Both the position numbers and the translations under genes were made by a program. Of a stretch of 64,000 nucleotides of DNA, positions 36,239 to 44,913 are shown in pieces. The stretch lies in contig NZ_JAOWKY010000003.1 of the NCBI RefSeq assembly GCF_025751435.1, positions 62,001 to 126,000 on the forward strand, in the 5' to 3' direction. How positions within the stretch are numbered: the first letter of the stretch is position 1; each line of letters starts with the position of its first letter. Under the pieces are notes generated by a model. The model ran no database searches. It saw nothing but the letters and a program-made list of their open reading frames with translations, and was not told the DNA's origin. Source of the DNA: Albidovulum marisflavi. Lineage in GTDB: Bacteria; Pseudomonadota; Alphaproteobacteria; Rhodobacterales; Rhodobacteraceae.

Positions 36239-36933
36239 CGTTGCTTGAGGCACGGGGCCTGACGCGCCACTTCGGCGGTCTCAAGGCCGTGGACGGCGTC
36301 GATTTCGACCTGGCGGAGGGGGAAGTGCACGCCCTCATCGGGCCGAACGGCGCGGGCAAGACCACCTTCGTCAGCCTGCTTTGCGGCCGCATCCCGGTCC
36401 AGTCCGGGGTGATCCGCTTTGACGGTGCCGACATCACGCGTCTGCCCGCACACAGCCGCGTCCGCCGGGGCATCGCCTATACTTTCCAGATAACGCAGGT
36501 GTTCGCCAACTTGACGGTCTTCGACAACGTCGCACTGGCCGTCCAGCGCCGGGGTGGTCCCCTGGACGGGGATACCCGCGCTGCCCTTGCCCGCGTCGGG
36601 CTTGCCGACCGGGCGGATCAGCGGGCGGGAACGCTGAGCTACGGGCACCAGCGCCTGCTGGAGATCGCCATGGGCCTGGCGCTGCATCCGCGGCTGCTGA
36701 TCCTGGACGAGCCGACCCAGGGCCTTGCCAATGCCGAGATCGACACCTTCAAGGCGCTTGTGCGCCAGATCGTGTCCGACACCACGGTGCTGCTGATCGA
36801 ACACAACATGGACGTCGTCATGGACCTTGCGCATCGGATCACGGTGCTGAACTTCGGTGAGGTCCTCTCAAGCGGCACGCCGGATGCGATCCGCGCCAAC
36901 CCGGCGGTTCAAGCCGCCTATCTGGGGGGCTGA
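36226..36933 (+). CDS. ABC transporter ATP-binding protein (LivG/UrtD family)
   Basis: A 235-residue ATPase. Walker A GPNGAGKT, a Q-loop RGIAYTFQITQVF of the LivG kind, signature LSYGHQRLLEIAMGL and Walker B LLILDEPTQGL are all present. The ATG at 36226 follows AAAGG and overlaps the end of the LivM gene. It starts 13 bp inside that gene, indicating coupling. Confidence 0.92.
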   Translation: MAPVTLLEARGLTRHFGGLKAVDGVDFDLAEGEVHALIGPNGAGKTTFVSLLCGRIPVQSGVIRFDGADITRLPAHSRVRRGIAYTFQITQVFANLTVFDNVALAVQRRGGPLDGDTRAALARVGLADRADQRAGTLSYGHQRLLEIAMGLALHPRLLILDEPTQGLANAEIDTFKALVRQIVSDTTVLLIEHNMDVVMDLAHRITVLNFGEVLSSGTPDAIRANPAVQAAYLGG

Positions 36934-37629
36934 ATGCTGACGCTGACAGGCATCGACGCGGGCTACGGATCCGTCCAGGTGCTTCGCCGCCTGACGCTTG
37001 AGGCGCGGACGGGCGAAGTGCTTTGCGTCATGGGCCGCAACGGCGCGGGCAAGTCCACCATGCTCAAGGCGATCATGGGGCTCGTCCCGGCTTCCGCCGG
37101 TTCGATCATGCTGGACGGTCTGGACATCATTCGGCTGCCCGCGCACGAAGTGCCCCGTCACGGCGTCGGCTATGTGCCGCAGGGCCGCCGGCTCTTCGCC
37201 GAACTGACGGTCGCCGAGAACATCGAGATCGGCCTGATGACCCGCCGCAGGGGCCAGCGCACGCGCGACGATGTGCTAAGCCTGTTCCCCCGCCTGCGCG
37301 AGCGTCTGAAACAGGTATCCGGCACCCTGTCGGGCGGCGAGCAGCAGATGCTGGCAATCGCCCGCGCATTGTGTCTTGAACCCAAGGTCTTGCTTCTGGA
37401 CGAACCGACCGAGGGGTTGCAGCCCTCTATGATCGCGCTCATCCGCGACACGGTTGTCGCGCTGAAGTCGACGGGAGTCGCCACGATCCTTGTGGAACAG
37501 CGGGTTGATGCGGTCCTGTCCGTCGCGGATCGTGTGGCCTTCATGACCGGCGGCACGGTGGCCGAAACCGTCGAGGCCGCAGGTCTGACACCCACGGCGC
37601 CGCAGTTCGCGGCCTATGTCGGCGTCTGA
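36934..37629 (+). CDS. ABC transporter ATP-binding protein (LivF/UrtE family)
   Basis: A 231-residue ATPase with Walker A GRNGAGKS, VPQGRRLFAELTVAENI, signature LSGGEQQMLAIARALCLEP and Walker B LLLDEPTEGLQPSM. The ATG directly abuts the LivG stop. It is the last transporter gene and its stop is directly adjacent to the convergent hydroxyisourate hydrolase stop. Confidence 0.92.
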   Translation: MLTLTGIDAGYGSVQVLRRLTLEARTGEVLCVMGRNGAGKSTMLKAIMGLVPASAGSIMLDGLDIIRLPAHEVPRHGVGYVPQGRRLFAELTVAENIEIGLMTRRRGQRTRDDVLSLFPRLRERLKQVSGTLSGGEQQMLAIARALCLEPKVLLLDEPTEGLQPSMIALIRDTVVALKSTGVATILVEQRVDAVLSVADRVAFMTGGTVAETVEAAGLTPTAPQFAAYVGV

Positions 37630-37989
37630 TCAGCTTCCGCGGTAGGTCGAATAGCCGAAGGGCGACAGCAGCAGCGGCACGTGGTAGTGCGCCGAGGCGT
37701 CCGAGATGCCGAAGCGGATCGGAACCACGTCCAGAAAGCGCGGCGATTCCGGCGGCGTGCCGATGGCATCCAGATAGGCGCCGGCGTGAAAGACCAGCTC
37801 ATACTCCCCCGCGGCGAAGTCCCCCTTCGGCAGGATCGGCGCATCCGTCCGGCCGTCGTCGTTCGTGCGCATCCGTGCAAGCGGCACCCGCGCGCCGTTC
37901 TCAAGTCGGAAAAGCTCGATCTCCAGCCCCTCGGCGGGCAGGCCCCGCGCCGTGTCCAGCACATGCGTCGTCAGATAGCCTTGGGACAT
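37630..37989 (-). CDS. uraH: 5-hydroxyisourate hydrolase (transthyretin-related)
   Basis: A 119-residue transthyretin-like protein hydrolysing 5-hydroxyisourate, the unstable product of urate oxidation, to OHCU. It has the N-terminal [14 protein letters not shown] with the catalytic His, an internal Arg in [11 protein letters not shown] and the family-defining C-terminal YRGS. AAGGAG lies 8 bp before the ATG. It is divergent from the allantoinase gene, sharing a 152-bp control region (T8 tract at 38073-38080, CCGGC-CAT-GCCGG hairpin). Confidence 0.95.
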   Translation of the reverse strand: MSQGYLTTHVLDTARGLPAEGLEIELFRLENGARVPLARMRTNDDGRTDAPILPKGDFAAGEYELVFHAGAYLDAIGTPPESPRFLDVVPIRFGISDASAHYHVPLLLSPFGYSTYRGS

Positions 37990-38141
37990 GATCCAAACTC
38001 CTTGCTTCCCCGGCATCATGCGATGGGCGCGGGCCGAATGCGACCACCTTCGGGCGCGAAAAGTCTTTCCGGTTTTTTTTGATAATCTTCCGGCCATGCC
38101 GGGCTTATGCCTAGGATGAGCAGAACCACCGGAGCCGTGCG

Positions 38142-39557
38142 ATGAACCGATATCCCCGCGACATGTCCGGCTACGGTCCCGACGCGCCCGACGCGAACTG
38201 GCCGGGCGGCGCAAAGGTGGCGGTCAGCCTTGTCCTGAACTATGAGGAAGGCGGAGAGAACTGCATCCTGCACGGCGACGCGGCGTCCGAGGCATTCCTG
38301 TCGGACATACCGGGCGCGGCCATGTGGCCGGGCCAGCGTCACTGGAACATGGAGTCGATCTACGAATACGGTGCCCGGGCCGGATTCTGGCGTCTGCACC
38401 GGCTGTTCACCGAATTGGATGTCCCCGTCACGATCTATGGCGTGGCCACCGCGCTTGCCCGCTCGCCCGAGCAGGTCGCGGCGATGAAGGCGGCGGGATG
38501 GGAAATCGCTTCCCACGGCCTCAAGTGGGTCGAACACCGAGACATGCCCGAAGACGAGGAACGCCGCCAGATCGCCGAGGCGATCCGGCTTCACACCGAG
38601 GTCACCGGCAGCCGCCCGACCGGATGGTACACGGGGCGCTGTTCGCTCAACACCGTGCGACTGACCGCCGAGCAGGGGTTCGACTGGATCTCGGACACCT
38701 ATGACGACGACCTGCCCTACTGGATCGAGGCGGGGGGGCGAGACCAGCTTGTGATCCCCTACACGCTGGAAGCCAACGACATGCGTTTCGCCACCGCGCC
38801 GGGCTACATCACCGGCGAACAGTTCTATCAGTATCTGAAGGACGCCTTCGACGAACTGTACCGCGAAGGCCAGGCGGGCCGCGCCAAGATGATGAGCGTG
38901 GGGCTGCACTGCCGCCTGATCGGCCGGCCTGGCAAGATCGCGGGACTTCGCCGCTTCCTCGACTATGCCCGCGGGCATGAGGGCGTCTGGTTTCCGCGCC
39001 GGATCGACATCGCGCGACACTGGGCCGCGACCCATCCGCCCTGCCGTTTCGACCGCCCGAGCCGGATGGACAAGGCCGCCTTCGTGGCCCGTTTCGGCGG
39101 CGTCTTCGAACATTCCCCGTGGATCGCCGAGCGCGCCTGGGACCTGGAACTCGGCCCCGCGCACGACACGGCCACCGGGCTTCACAGCGCGCTGGCCCGC
39201 ATGTTCCGGTCGGCCAGCCGCGAAGAGCGCCTTGGCGTGCTGACGGCCCACCCCGACCTTGCCGGAAAACTGGCTCAGGCCCGACGTCTGACGGCCGAGT
39301 CCACGCACGAACAGTCCTCCGCGGGTCTCGACGCGCTGACCGACGCCGAACGCGCGAGCTTCACCGAGCTCAACGAAACCTACGTCAAGCGCCACGGCTT
39401 CCCCTTCATCATCGCCGTGCGCGACAACACCAAGGCGACGATCCTCGATGCCTTCCGACGCCGTATCGCCAACGACACCGATGCCGAGTTCGCCGAGGCC
39501 TGCGCCCAGGTCGAACGCATCGCCGAAATCCGCCTGAAGGACATGCTGCCACGATGA
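38142..39557 (+). CDS. puuE: Fused allantoinase (PuuE) / OHCU decarboxylase
   Basis: A 471-residue two-domain enzyme. Residues 1-305 are a polysaccharide-deacetylase-fold allantoinase of the PuuE type ([50 protein letters not shown]). Residues about 310-471 are an OHCU decarboxylase with [11 protein letters not shown] carrying the catalytic His and [18 protein letters not shown]. The fusion would convert OHCU to (S)-allantoin and then to allantoate. GGAG precedes the ATG. The stop overlaps the next ATG (ATGA). Confidence 0.93.
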   Translation: MNRYPRDMSGYGPDAPDANWPGGAKVAVSLVLNYEEGGENCILHGDAASEAFLSDIPGAAMWPGQRHWNMESIYEYGARAGFWRLHRLFTELDVPVTIYGVATALARSPEQVAAMKAAGWEIASHGLKWVEHRDMPEDEERRQIAEAIRLHTEVTGSRPTGWYTGRCSLNTVRLTAEQGFDWISDTYDDDLPYWIEAGGRDQLVIPYTLEANDMRFATAPGYITGEQFYQYLKDAFDELYREGQAGRAKMMSVGLHCRLIGRPGKIAGLRRFLDYARGHEGVWFPRRIDIARHWAATHPPCRFDRPSRMDKAAFVARFGGVFEHSPWIAERAWDLELGPAHDTATGLHSALARMFRSASREERLGVLTAHPDLAGKLAQARRLTAESTHEQSSAGLDALTDAERASFTELNETYVKRHGFPFIIAVRDNTKATILDAFRRRIANDTDAEFAEACAQVERIAEIRLKDMLPR

Positions 39558-40393
39558 CCGCACCCTATTTCGCCCCGACCGGAGGCCTGCCGCCCCAAAC
39601 CGCGCTGATGACCGGCCGCGCCGTCTTTACCGAGGCCTACTGCTTCATTCCGAAGGGGTGCTTCTCGGACATCGTGACCAGCTACCTTCCGGGCTGGACG
39701 GGCACGCGCATGTGGCTGATCGCCCGACCGATGTCGGGCTTTTCCGAGACCTTCAGCCAATATGTGATGGAGGTCGCGCCCGGTGGCGGAGCGGACGCGC
39801 CCGAGAATGAACCGGGCGCCCAGTCCGTCATCTTCGTGACCCGGGGAACAGCAACGCTTTCCCTCGACGGCAAGGACCACGTGCTCGAAGCGGGCGGTTA
39901 CGCCTATCTGCCCCCCGGCTGCGCCTGGCGTCTGTGGAACCGCTCCGATGACACGGCCCATTTCCACTGGGTCCGCAAGCTCTACGAGCCCGCTGCGGGC
40001 ATTCCCACCCCAGATGCCTTCGTGACCTCGGACCGCGAAGTCGAACCGATTGCCATGCCCGACACCCAAGGCCGCTGGGCCACGACCCGCTTCGCCGACC
40101 CGTCCGACCTGCGCCACGACATGCATGTCAACATCGTGACCTTCCAACCCGGCGGCCTGATCCCGTTCGAGGAAACCCATGTGATGGAACACGGCCTCTA
40201 CGTGCTTGAGGGCAAGGCCGTCTACAAGCTCAACCGCGACTGGGTCGAGGTCGAGGCAGGCGATTTCATGTGGCTGCGTGCCTATTGCCCTCAGGCCTGC
40301 TATGCCGCGGGTCCCGGTCCCTTCCGCTATCTGCTTTACAAGGATGTGAACCGCCACGCCAGGCTTCGCGGCCCGGGGGCGTTCGGCCGATGA
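39554..40393 (+). CDS. allE: (S)-ureidoglycine aminohydrolase (bicupin)
   Basis: A 279-residue two-cupin protein. It converts ureidoglycine to ureidoglycolate and ammonia using a Mn site in the C-terminal cupin (FEETHVMEHGLYVLEGKAVY supplies the Glu/His ligands). The N-terminal half has VTRGTATLSLDGKDHVLEAG. The start follows the allantoinase domain gene by ATGA overlap. This is one step before ureidoglycolate lyase encoded next. The AllC enzyme that makes ureidoglycine from allantoate is not in the window. Confidence 0.9.
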   Translation: MTAPYFAPTGGLPPQTALMTGRAVFTEAYCFIPKGCFSDIVTSYLPGWTGTRMWLIARPMSGFSETFSQYVMEVAPGGGADAPENEPGAQSVIFVTRGTATLSLDGKDHVLEAGGYAYLPPGCAWRLWNRSDDTAHFHWVRKLYEPAAGIPTPDAFVTSDREVEPIAMPDTQGRWATTRFADPSDLRHDMHVNIVTFQPGGLIPFEETHVMEHGLYVLEGKAVYKLNRDWVEVEAGDFMWLRAYCPQACYAAGPGPFRYLLYKDVNRHARLRGPGAFGR

Positions 40394-40416
40394 CACCCTG
40401 GCGCATGTCCCCTTTT

Positions 40417-40461
40417 CTTCTTTTCGGAAATATCCCGGGGGTCCGGGGGCAGAGCCCCCGG
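40417..40461 (-). repeat. Intergenic hairpin-tail element, copy 4 (opposite to local transcription)
   Basis: On the minus strand: CCGGGGGC-TCT-GCCCCCGG, then ACCCCCGGGATATTTCCG, then AAAAGAAG. Both neighbours (allE and allA) run on the plus strand, so this copy is inverted relative to transcription, unlike the other copies that follow a gene hairpin-first. Confidence 0.85.
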
Positions 40462-40481
40462 CGCGATATCGGGGCCACGGC

Positions 40482-40964
40482 ATGAACCGAACGATCCATG
40501 CCGAACCTCTGAGCCGGACCAGCTTCGCGCCCTTCGGCGATGTGCTGGATGCGACGGGCGACTATCGGCTGATCAACGAGGGTCTGTGCCGCCGTCATCA
40601 CGACCTCGCGCGGCTCGATTTCGGTTCCGGGTGTGCCGGAATTTCGATCTTCAATGCCGAACCGCGCGGCATTCCCTACGAATTCGACCTTGTCGAGCGC
40701 CATCCCGAGGGGTCGCAGGCGTTTCTGCCGATGACGGAACATCCGTTCCTCGTCATCGTGGCCCTTGATGAAGGTGGCGCGCCCGGACGGCCGCGCGCCT
40801 TCGTGACGGCGCCCGGACAGGGCATCAACCTGCACCGCGGCACCTGGCACGGGGTTCTGACTCCCCTGCGGGCACCAGGGCTTTTCGCCGTTGTCGACCG
40901 GATCGGCGATGGTCCCAACCTTGAGGAGTACAGGTATTCCGCGCCCTGGCGCGTGACGACCTGA
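40482..40964 (+). CDS. allA: Ureidoglycolate lyase
   Basis: A 160-residue enzyme of the AllA family, splitting ureidoglycolate into glyoxylate and urea. Typical segments are FAPFGDVLDATG, ISIFNAEPRGIPYEFDLVERHPEGSQAFLPM, FVTAPGQGINLHRGTWHGVLTPL and the C-terminal YRYSAPW-like YRYSAPWRV. It completes the visible ureide route and releases glyoxylate that the nearby bhcABCD cluster can assimilate. The ribosome site is weak. Confidence 0.93.
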   Translation: MNRTIHAEPLSRTSFAPFGDVLDATGDYRLINEGLCRRHHDLARLDFGSGCAGISIFNAEPRGIPYEFDLVERHPEGSQAFLPMTEHPFLVIVALDEGGAPGRPRAFVTAPGQGINLHRGTWHGVLTPLRAPGLFAVVDRIGDGPNLEEYRYSAPWRVTT

Positions 40965-41076
40965 GACACCGTCTAGCCCCAGGGAGGAAAGGGGCAAGGC
41001 GGGCGGACTAACCGGACCGCGTCCCCGGGGCGGCGCGCAGACGGCGCGAATAACAGCGGCCCCAGGGGAGAGTGAC

Positions 41077-42492
41077 ATGACCGATGTTTCGATCGGGACG
41101 CCGGATCAGCTCCGCGATCCGAACTATACGCCGCCGTTGGCCAGGGCGGTGCCGCTGGGTATCCAGCACGTGCTTGCGATGTTCGTCTCGAACGTCACGC
41201 CGGCGATCATCGTATGCGGCGCCGCCGGGATCGGCTTCGGGTCCGACCAGGGCGCGCTCGGTTTCCCGGACATGACCTACATGATCCAGATGTCGATGCT
41301 CTTTGCCGGCATCGCGACACTGTTCCAGACGATCGGCGCTGGTCCGGTCGGGGCCCGCCTGCCGATCGTGCAGGGCACATCCTTCGCCTTCGTTCCGATC
41401 ATGATTCCGGCCGTCGCCGGGCTGGGGACGGCAGGCCTTGCGGGGCTGATGGCCGGCGTCTTCATCGGGGGTCTTTTCCACTTCTGCCTGGGTTTCATCG
41501 TCGGGCGCATCCGCTACGCGCTGCCGCCGCTGGTCACGGGCCTGATCGTGCTGATGATCGGGCTCGCACTCGTCAAGGTCGGGATCCAGTATGCCGCGGG
41601 CGGCGTGCCCGCGATGGACGCGGGCATGAGGGCGATCGCCGAGGCCAAAGCTGCCGGAACCGAAGTGGACTGGTCCACGATCAAGTTCGGCAGCTTTTCC
41701 CAGTGGCTGCCGGCGCTCGTGGTCATCGTCGTCACGCTGGCGATCAAGTTCTTTACCCGTGGCTTCATGGCCGTCGCGGCGGTGCTGATCGGCATCATGG
41801 CCGGCTACGCCGTGGCGCTGGTCATGGGCCAGGTCAGCTTCGCGTCGGTCGCCCGCGCAGGATACTTTGCGCTGCCCAATCCCTTCATGTGGGGGTTCCA
41901 GTTCAACGCCGCGATCATCGTCGGCATGTGCTTCATGGCAGTCGTCTCGGCGATCGAAACCGTCGGCGACGTGTCGGGCATCACCAAGGGCGGCGCGGGC
42001 CGCGAAGCGACGGACAAGGAGATCCAGGGCGCGACCTTCGCCGACGGCGCGGGCACGGCGGTCGCAGGCATCTTTGGCGGCCTGCCCAACACCTCGTTCA
42101 GCCAGAACGTCGGCCTTATCGCCATGACAGGCGTCATGAGCCGCCATGTCGTGACGATCGGCGCGCTGTTCCTGATCGTCTGCGGCCTGATCCCCAAGAT
42201 CGGCGCGGCCATCAACACCGTTCCGATCAACGTGCTTGGCGGCGGTGTCGTCGTGATGTTCGGCATGGTCTGCGCGGCCGGTGTCAACATGCTGTCCGAA
42301 GTCAGGTGGAACCGCCGCAACATGGTGATCTTCGCCACCGCCCTGTCGGTCAGTCTTGGCCTGCAACTGGTGCCCGAGGCCCTGCAGCACATGGGCCGGA
42401 CGGCGCAGATCCTGCTGACCTCTGGCCTGCTGCCCGCAGCGGCGATCGCCATCATCCTGAACCTGGCACTGCCCGAGCAGCTTGACGACTGA
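41077..42492 (+). CDS. NCS2-family purine/urate permease
   Basis: A 471-residue nucleobase:cation symporter with about 14 helices. It has VQGTSFAFVPIMI, the essential acidic residue in SAIETVGDVSG and the NAT signature QNVGLIAMTG. The family carries uracil, xanthine, urate or other purines with H+. The position after the urate/allantoin genes suggests urate or xanthine as substrate. A GGGGAGAG ribosome site precedes the ATG. Confidence 0.92.
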   Translation: MTDVSIGTPDQLRDPNYTPPLARAVPLGIQHVLAMFVSNVTPAIIVCGAAGIGFGSDQGALGFPDMTYMIQMSMLFAGIATLFQTIGAGPVGARLPIVQGTSFAFVPIMIPAVAGLGTAGLAGLMAGVFIGGLFHFCLGFIVGRIRYALPPLVTGLIVLMIGLALVKVGIQYAAGGVPAMDAGMRAIAEAKAAGTEVDWSTIKFGSFSQWLPALVVIVVTLAIKFFTRGFMAVAAVLIGIMAGYAVALVMGQVSFASVARAGYFALPNPFMWGFQFNAAIIVGMCFMAVVSAIETVGDVSGITKGGAGREATDKEIQGATFADGAGTAVAGIFGGLPNTSFSQNVGLIAMTGVMSRHVVTIGALFLIVCGLIPKIGAAINTVPINVLGGGVVVMFGMVCAAGVNMLSEVRWNRRNMVIFATALSVSLGLQLVPEALQHMGRTAQILLTSGLLPAAAIAIILNLALPEQLDD

Positions 42493-42509
42493 CGCCGGGC
42501 GCGGCCAAG

Positions 42510-42535
42510 GCGGCCTCCGCTTGTGCGGGGGCCGC
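42510..42535 (+). terminator. Hairpin after the NCS2 permease gene
   Basis: An 11-bp stem with one T-G pair (GCGGCCTCCGC / GCGGGGGCCGC, TTGT loop) begins 18 bp after the stop codon. No U-tract follows, so it may terminate weakly or just stabilise the transcript. Confidence 0.4.
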
Positions 42536-42574
42536 ATCTGTGATTAGCTGCGTTCAAATTTTGATCAAATTAAG

Positions 42575-43603
42575 ATGGACGCGAACGCCCCAAGCCTGAC
42601 CGCCCCGCCACCGGCGCATTCGCCGGAAGACGCGCTTGCACTGGCCGAACGGCATTTCGGCCGGACCGGCCGGCTTGAGCCCCTGGCATCCGAACGGGAC
42701 CTGAACTTTCGCCTGACGACGCCCTCGGGGGAAAGCTTCGTGCTGAAGATCGGCAACGCGGCCGAACCAGCCGTGGTTGTCGAGTTTCAGACCGGCGCAC
42801 TTCTGCATATCGCGGCCCGAGACCCCGCACTGCCCGTTCCGCGAGTCGTCCGGTCCCTGGACGGGCGCACGGGCGTGCCCCTGCCAGGGGGGGAGATCCT
42901 GAGGCTGATGAGCTGGGTCGAGGGGCATCCGATGCACAGGGTTGCCTCTGGCCCCGCGCTGCGGCGCAGCCTGGGCACCACTGCCGCACGCCTTGCCCGC
43001 GCGCTTGAGGGGTTCGACCACCCGGCGGCAGGGCATGAGCTTCTGTGGGACATCCGGAACGCAGCCCGGCTGCGCCCGTTCCTGCACACGGTCACCGACG
43101 CGCGCCTTCGCGACCTTGCGGCGCTCTGGCTCGACCGGTTCGAGGATGAGATTGCCCCGGCTCTTGCGGGTCTTCCCTGGCAGGTCGTCCATGCCGACCT
43201 CAATCCCCACAACGTCCTGACCGACCCCATGGGTCGTGCCGTAACCGGTATCCTGGACTTCGGTGACATGGTTCGCACGCCGCGCGCCTGCGACCTGGCG
43301 GTTGCGGCGTCCTATCACGCCGATCCGGTGCGCCCCCTGGAAACGCTGACCGAGGTCGTCGCCGCCTGGCATTCGGTCCTGCCGCTGACCGGGGGAGAGG
43401 CGCGGCTGATCCCCGACCTGATCGCGATGCGGATGGTGCTGACCGTCGTCATCGCACACTGGCGGGCCGGGCTTTACCCCGGCAACGCCCCCTATATCCT
43501 GCGCAACGTCCCGTCCTCTGGCGCGGGACTGGCCGCACTGACCGAAACGGGCAGGGGGGCGGCGCGCCGCCACTTCGCCCGCGCACTGGAGATCCGCGAA
43601 TGA
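42575..43603 (+). CDS. Phosphotransferase-family kinase (hydroxylysine-kinase-like)
   Basis: A 342-residue protein-kinase-like small-molecule kinase. It has the ATP-binding lysine in ESFVLKIGNA, the Brenner-type catalytic loop HADLNPHNVL and metal-binding DFGDM. The beginning ASERDLNFRLTTPSGE matches the hydroxylysine kinase/APH branch rather than choline or fructosamine kinases. It overlaps the class III PLP-enzyme gene by ATGA. Together they suggest phosphorylation of a hydroxylated amine followed by phosphate elimination. No clear ribosome site is present; an AT-rich palindrome lies just upstream. Confidence 0.75.
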   Translation: MDANAPSLTAPPPAHSPEDALALAERHFGRTGRLEPLASERDLNFRLTTPSGESFVLKIGNAAEPAVVVEFQTGALLHIAARDPALPVPRVVRSLDGRTGVPLPGGEILRLMSWVEGHPMHRVASGPALRRSLGTTAARLARALEGFDHPAAGHELLWDIRNAARLRPFLHTVTDARLRDLAALWLDRFEDEIAPALAGLPWQVVHADLNPHNVLTDPMGRAVTGILDFGDMVRTPRACDLAVAASYHADPVRPLETLTEVVAAWHSVLPLTGGEARLIPDLIAMRMVLTVVIAHWRAGLYPGNAPYILRNVPSSGAGLAALTETGRGAARRHFARALEIRE

Positions 43604-44913
43604 CCGCCCGCGAAGCCATGCCGAACGCCTATGTCGCGGGTAAGGGAAACCTGTCGGACGAAGATGCGACCCTTGTCGCCCGGCGCGACCGCGCGCTTGG
43701 CCCGGCCTACCGACTTTTCTATGAAACCCCGGTGCATCTGGTGCGCGGCGAAGGTGTCTGGCTCTACGACTCGGCGGGCAAAGCCTACCTGGACACCTAC
43801 AACAACGTGGCCTCTGTCGGGCATTGCCACCCCCGCGTGGTCGCCGCCATGGCGTCGCAGGCAGCGACCTTCGCCAGCCACACCCGCTATTTGCACGAAG
43901 CGATCCTGGATTATTCCGAACGGCTGCTTGTGACCTTCCCCTCGGCGCTTTCGCACATGATGTTCACCTGCACCGGGTCCGAGGCAAACGATCTTGCCCT
44001 TCGGATCGCGCGGGAGCACACGGGCGGCACCGGGGTCATCGTGACGGAAAACGCCTATCATGGCGTGACGCTTGCGGTTTCTGGATTCTCGCCATCGCTT
44101 GGCCCCGGGGTCCCGCTGGGCGCGCATGTGCGCACCGTTCCGGCCCCCGATCCGGAACTGGGGGATCGCGCGGGCGAAGTGTTCGCCGCGGGCGTGCAGG
44201 CAGCGATCGACGACCTCAGGCGGCACGGCATTAGGCCCGCCGTGCTGATCGTCGACACGGTGTTTTCCTCGGACGGGGTGATCCCCGATCCTGCCGGGTT
44301 CCTGGCTCCTGCGGTCGCCGCGATCCGCGCGGCGGGCGGGCTGTTCATCGCGGATGAGGTGCAGCCCGGCTTCGGCCGCACCGGTGCGGGCATGTGGGGG
44401 TTTTCCCGCCACGGGATCGTCCCGGACATGGTCAGCCTCGGCAAGCCGATGGGCAACGGATATCCCGTCGCGGGCCTTGTGCTGCGGCCCGAGCCCGTTG
44501 AACGATTTGGCGCGAAAGGGCGCTACTTCAACACCTTCGGCGGAAATGCCGTGGCCGCCGCGACCGCCAGCGCGGTCCTGGACGTGATCGAGGATGAGGG
44601 ATTGATCGGAAACGCCAAGGTGACCGGCGCCTACCTTGCGGATGGGTTGCGCGCCCTCGCCGGCCGCTTCGATGCCATCGGCTCCATCCGCGCCGCCGGG
44701 CTTTTCATCGGCGTCGACATCGTGGCGGCGGATCAGCCCGACGCGCGGCGGACCCACAGGATCGTCAACGCGCTGCGCGAGGCGGGCGTTCTGATCTCGG
44801 CCACGGGCAGGAATGCCAATACGCTGAAAATCCGTCCGCCGCTCGTCTTCGGTCGCGATCACGCCGACATCTTCGTGGATCGGCTCGACGGGGTGCTGCG
44901 CGCGCTTGCCTAA
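43600..44913 (+). CDS. Class III PLP enzyme, phospho-lyase-like (AGXT2L type)
   Basis: A 437-residue class III aminotransferase-fold protein. PLP lysine is in SLGKPMGNGYP, with DEVQPGFGRTG and GSEANDLALRIAR. The segment LDTYNNVASVGHCHPRVV matches AGXT2L1/2 (ethanolamine-phosphate and phosphohydroxylysine phospho-lyases) more than ordinary transaminases. Coupled to the kinase gene. It might deaminate and dephosphorylate an O-phospho amino alcohol to an aldehyde. A plain aminotransferase remains possible. The stop overlaps that of the convergent GAPDH-family gene. Confidence 0.75.
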   Translation: MTAREAMPNAYVAGKGNLSDEDATLVARRDRALGPAYRLFYETPVHLVRGEGVWLYDSAGKAYLDTYNNVASVGHCHPRVVAAMASQAATFASHTRYLHEAILDYSERLLVTFPSALSHMMFTCTGSEANDLALRIAREHTGGTGVIVTENAYHGVTLAVSGFSPSLGPGVPLGAHVRTVPAPDPELGDRAGEVFAAGVQAAIDDLRRHGIRPAVLIVDTVFSSDGVIPDPAGFLAPAVAAIRAAGGLFIADEVQPGFGRTGAGMWGFSRHGIVPDMVSLGKPMGNGYPVAGLVLRPEPVERFGAKGRYFNTFGGNAVAAATASAVLDVIEDEGLIGNAKVTGAYLADGLRALAGRFDAIGSIRAAGLFIGVDIVAADQPDARRTHRIVNALREAGVLISATGRNANTLKIRPPLVFGRDHADIFVDRLDGVLRALA

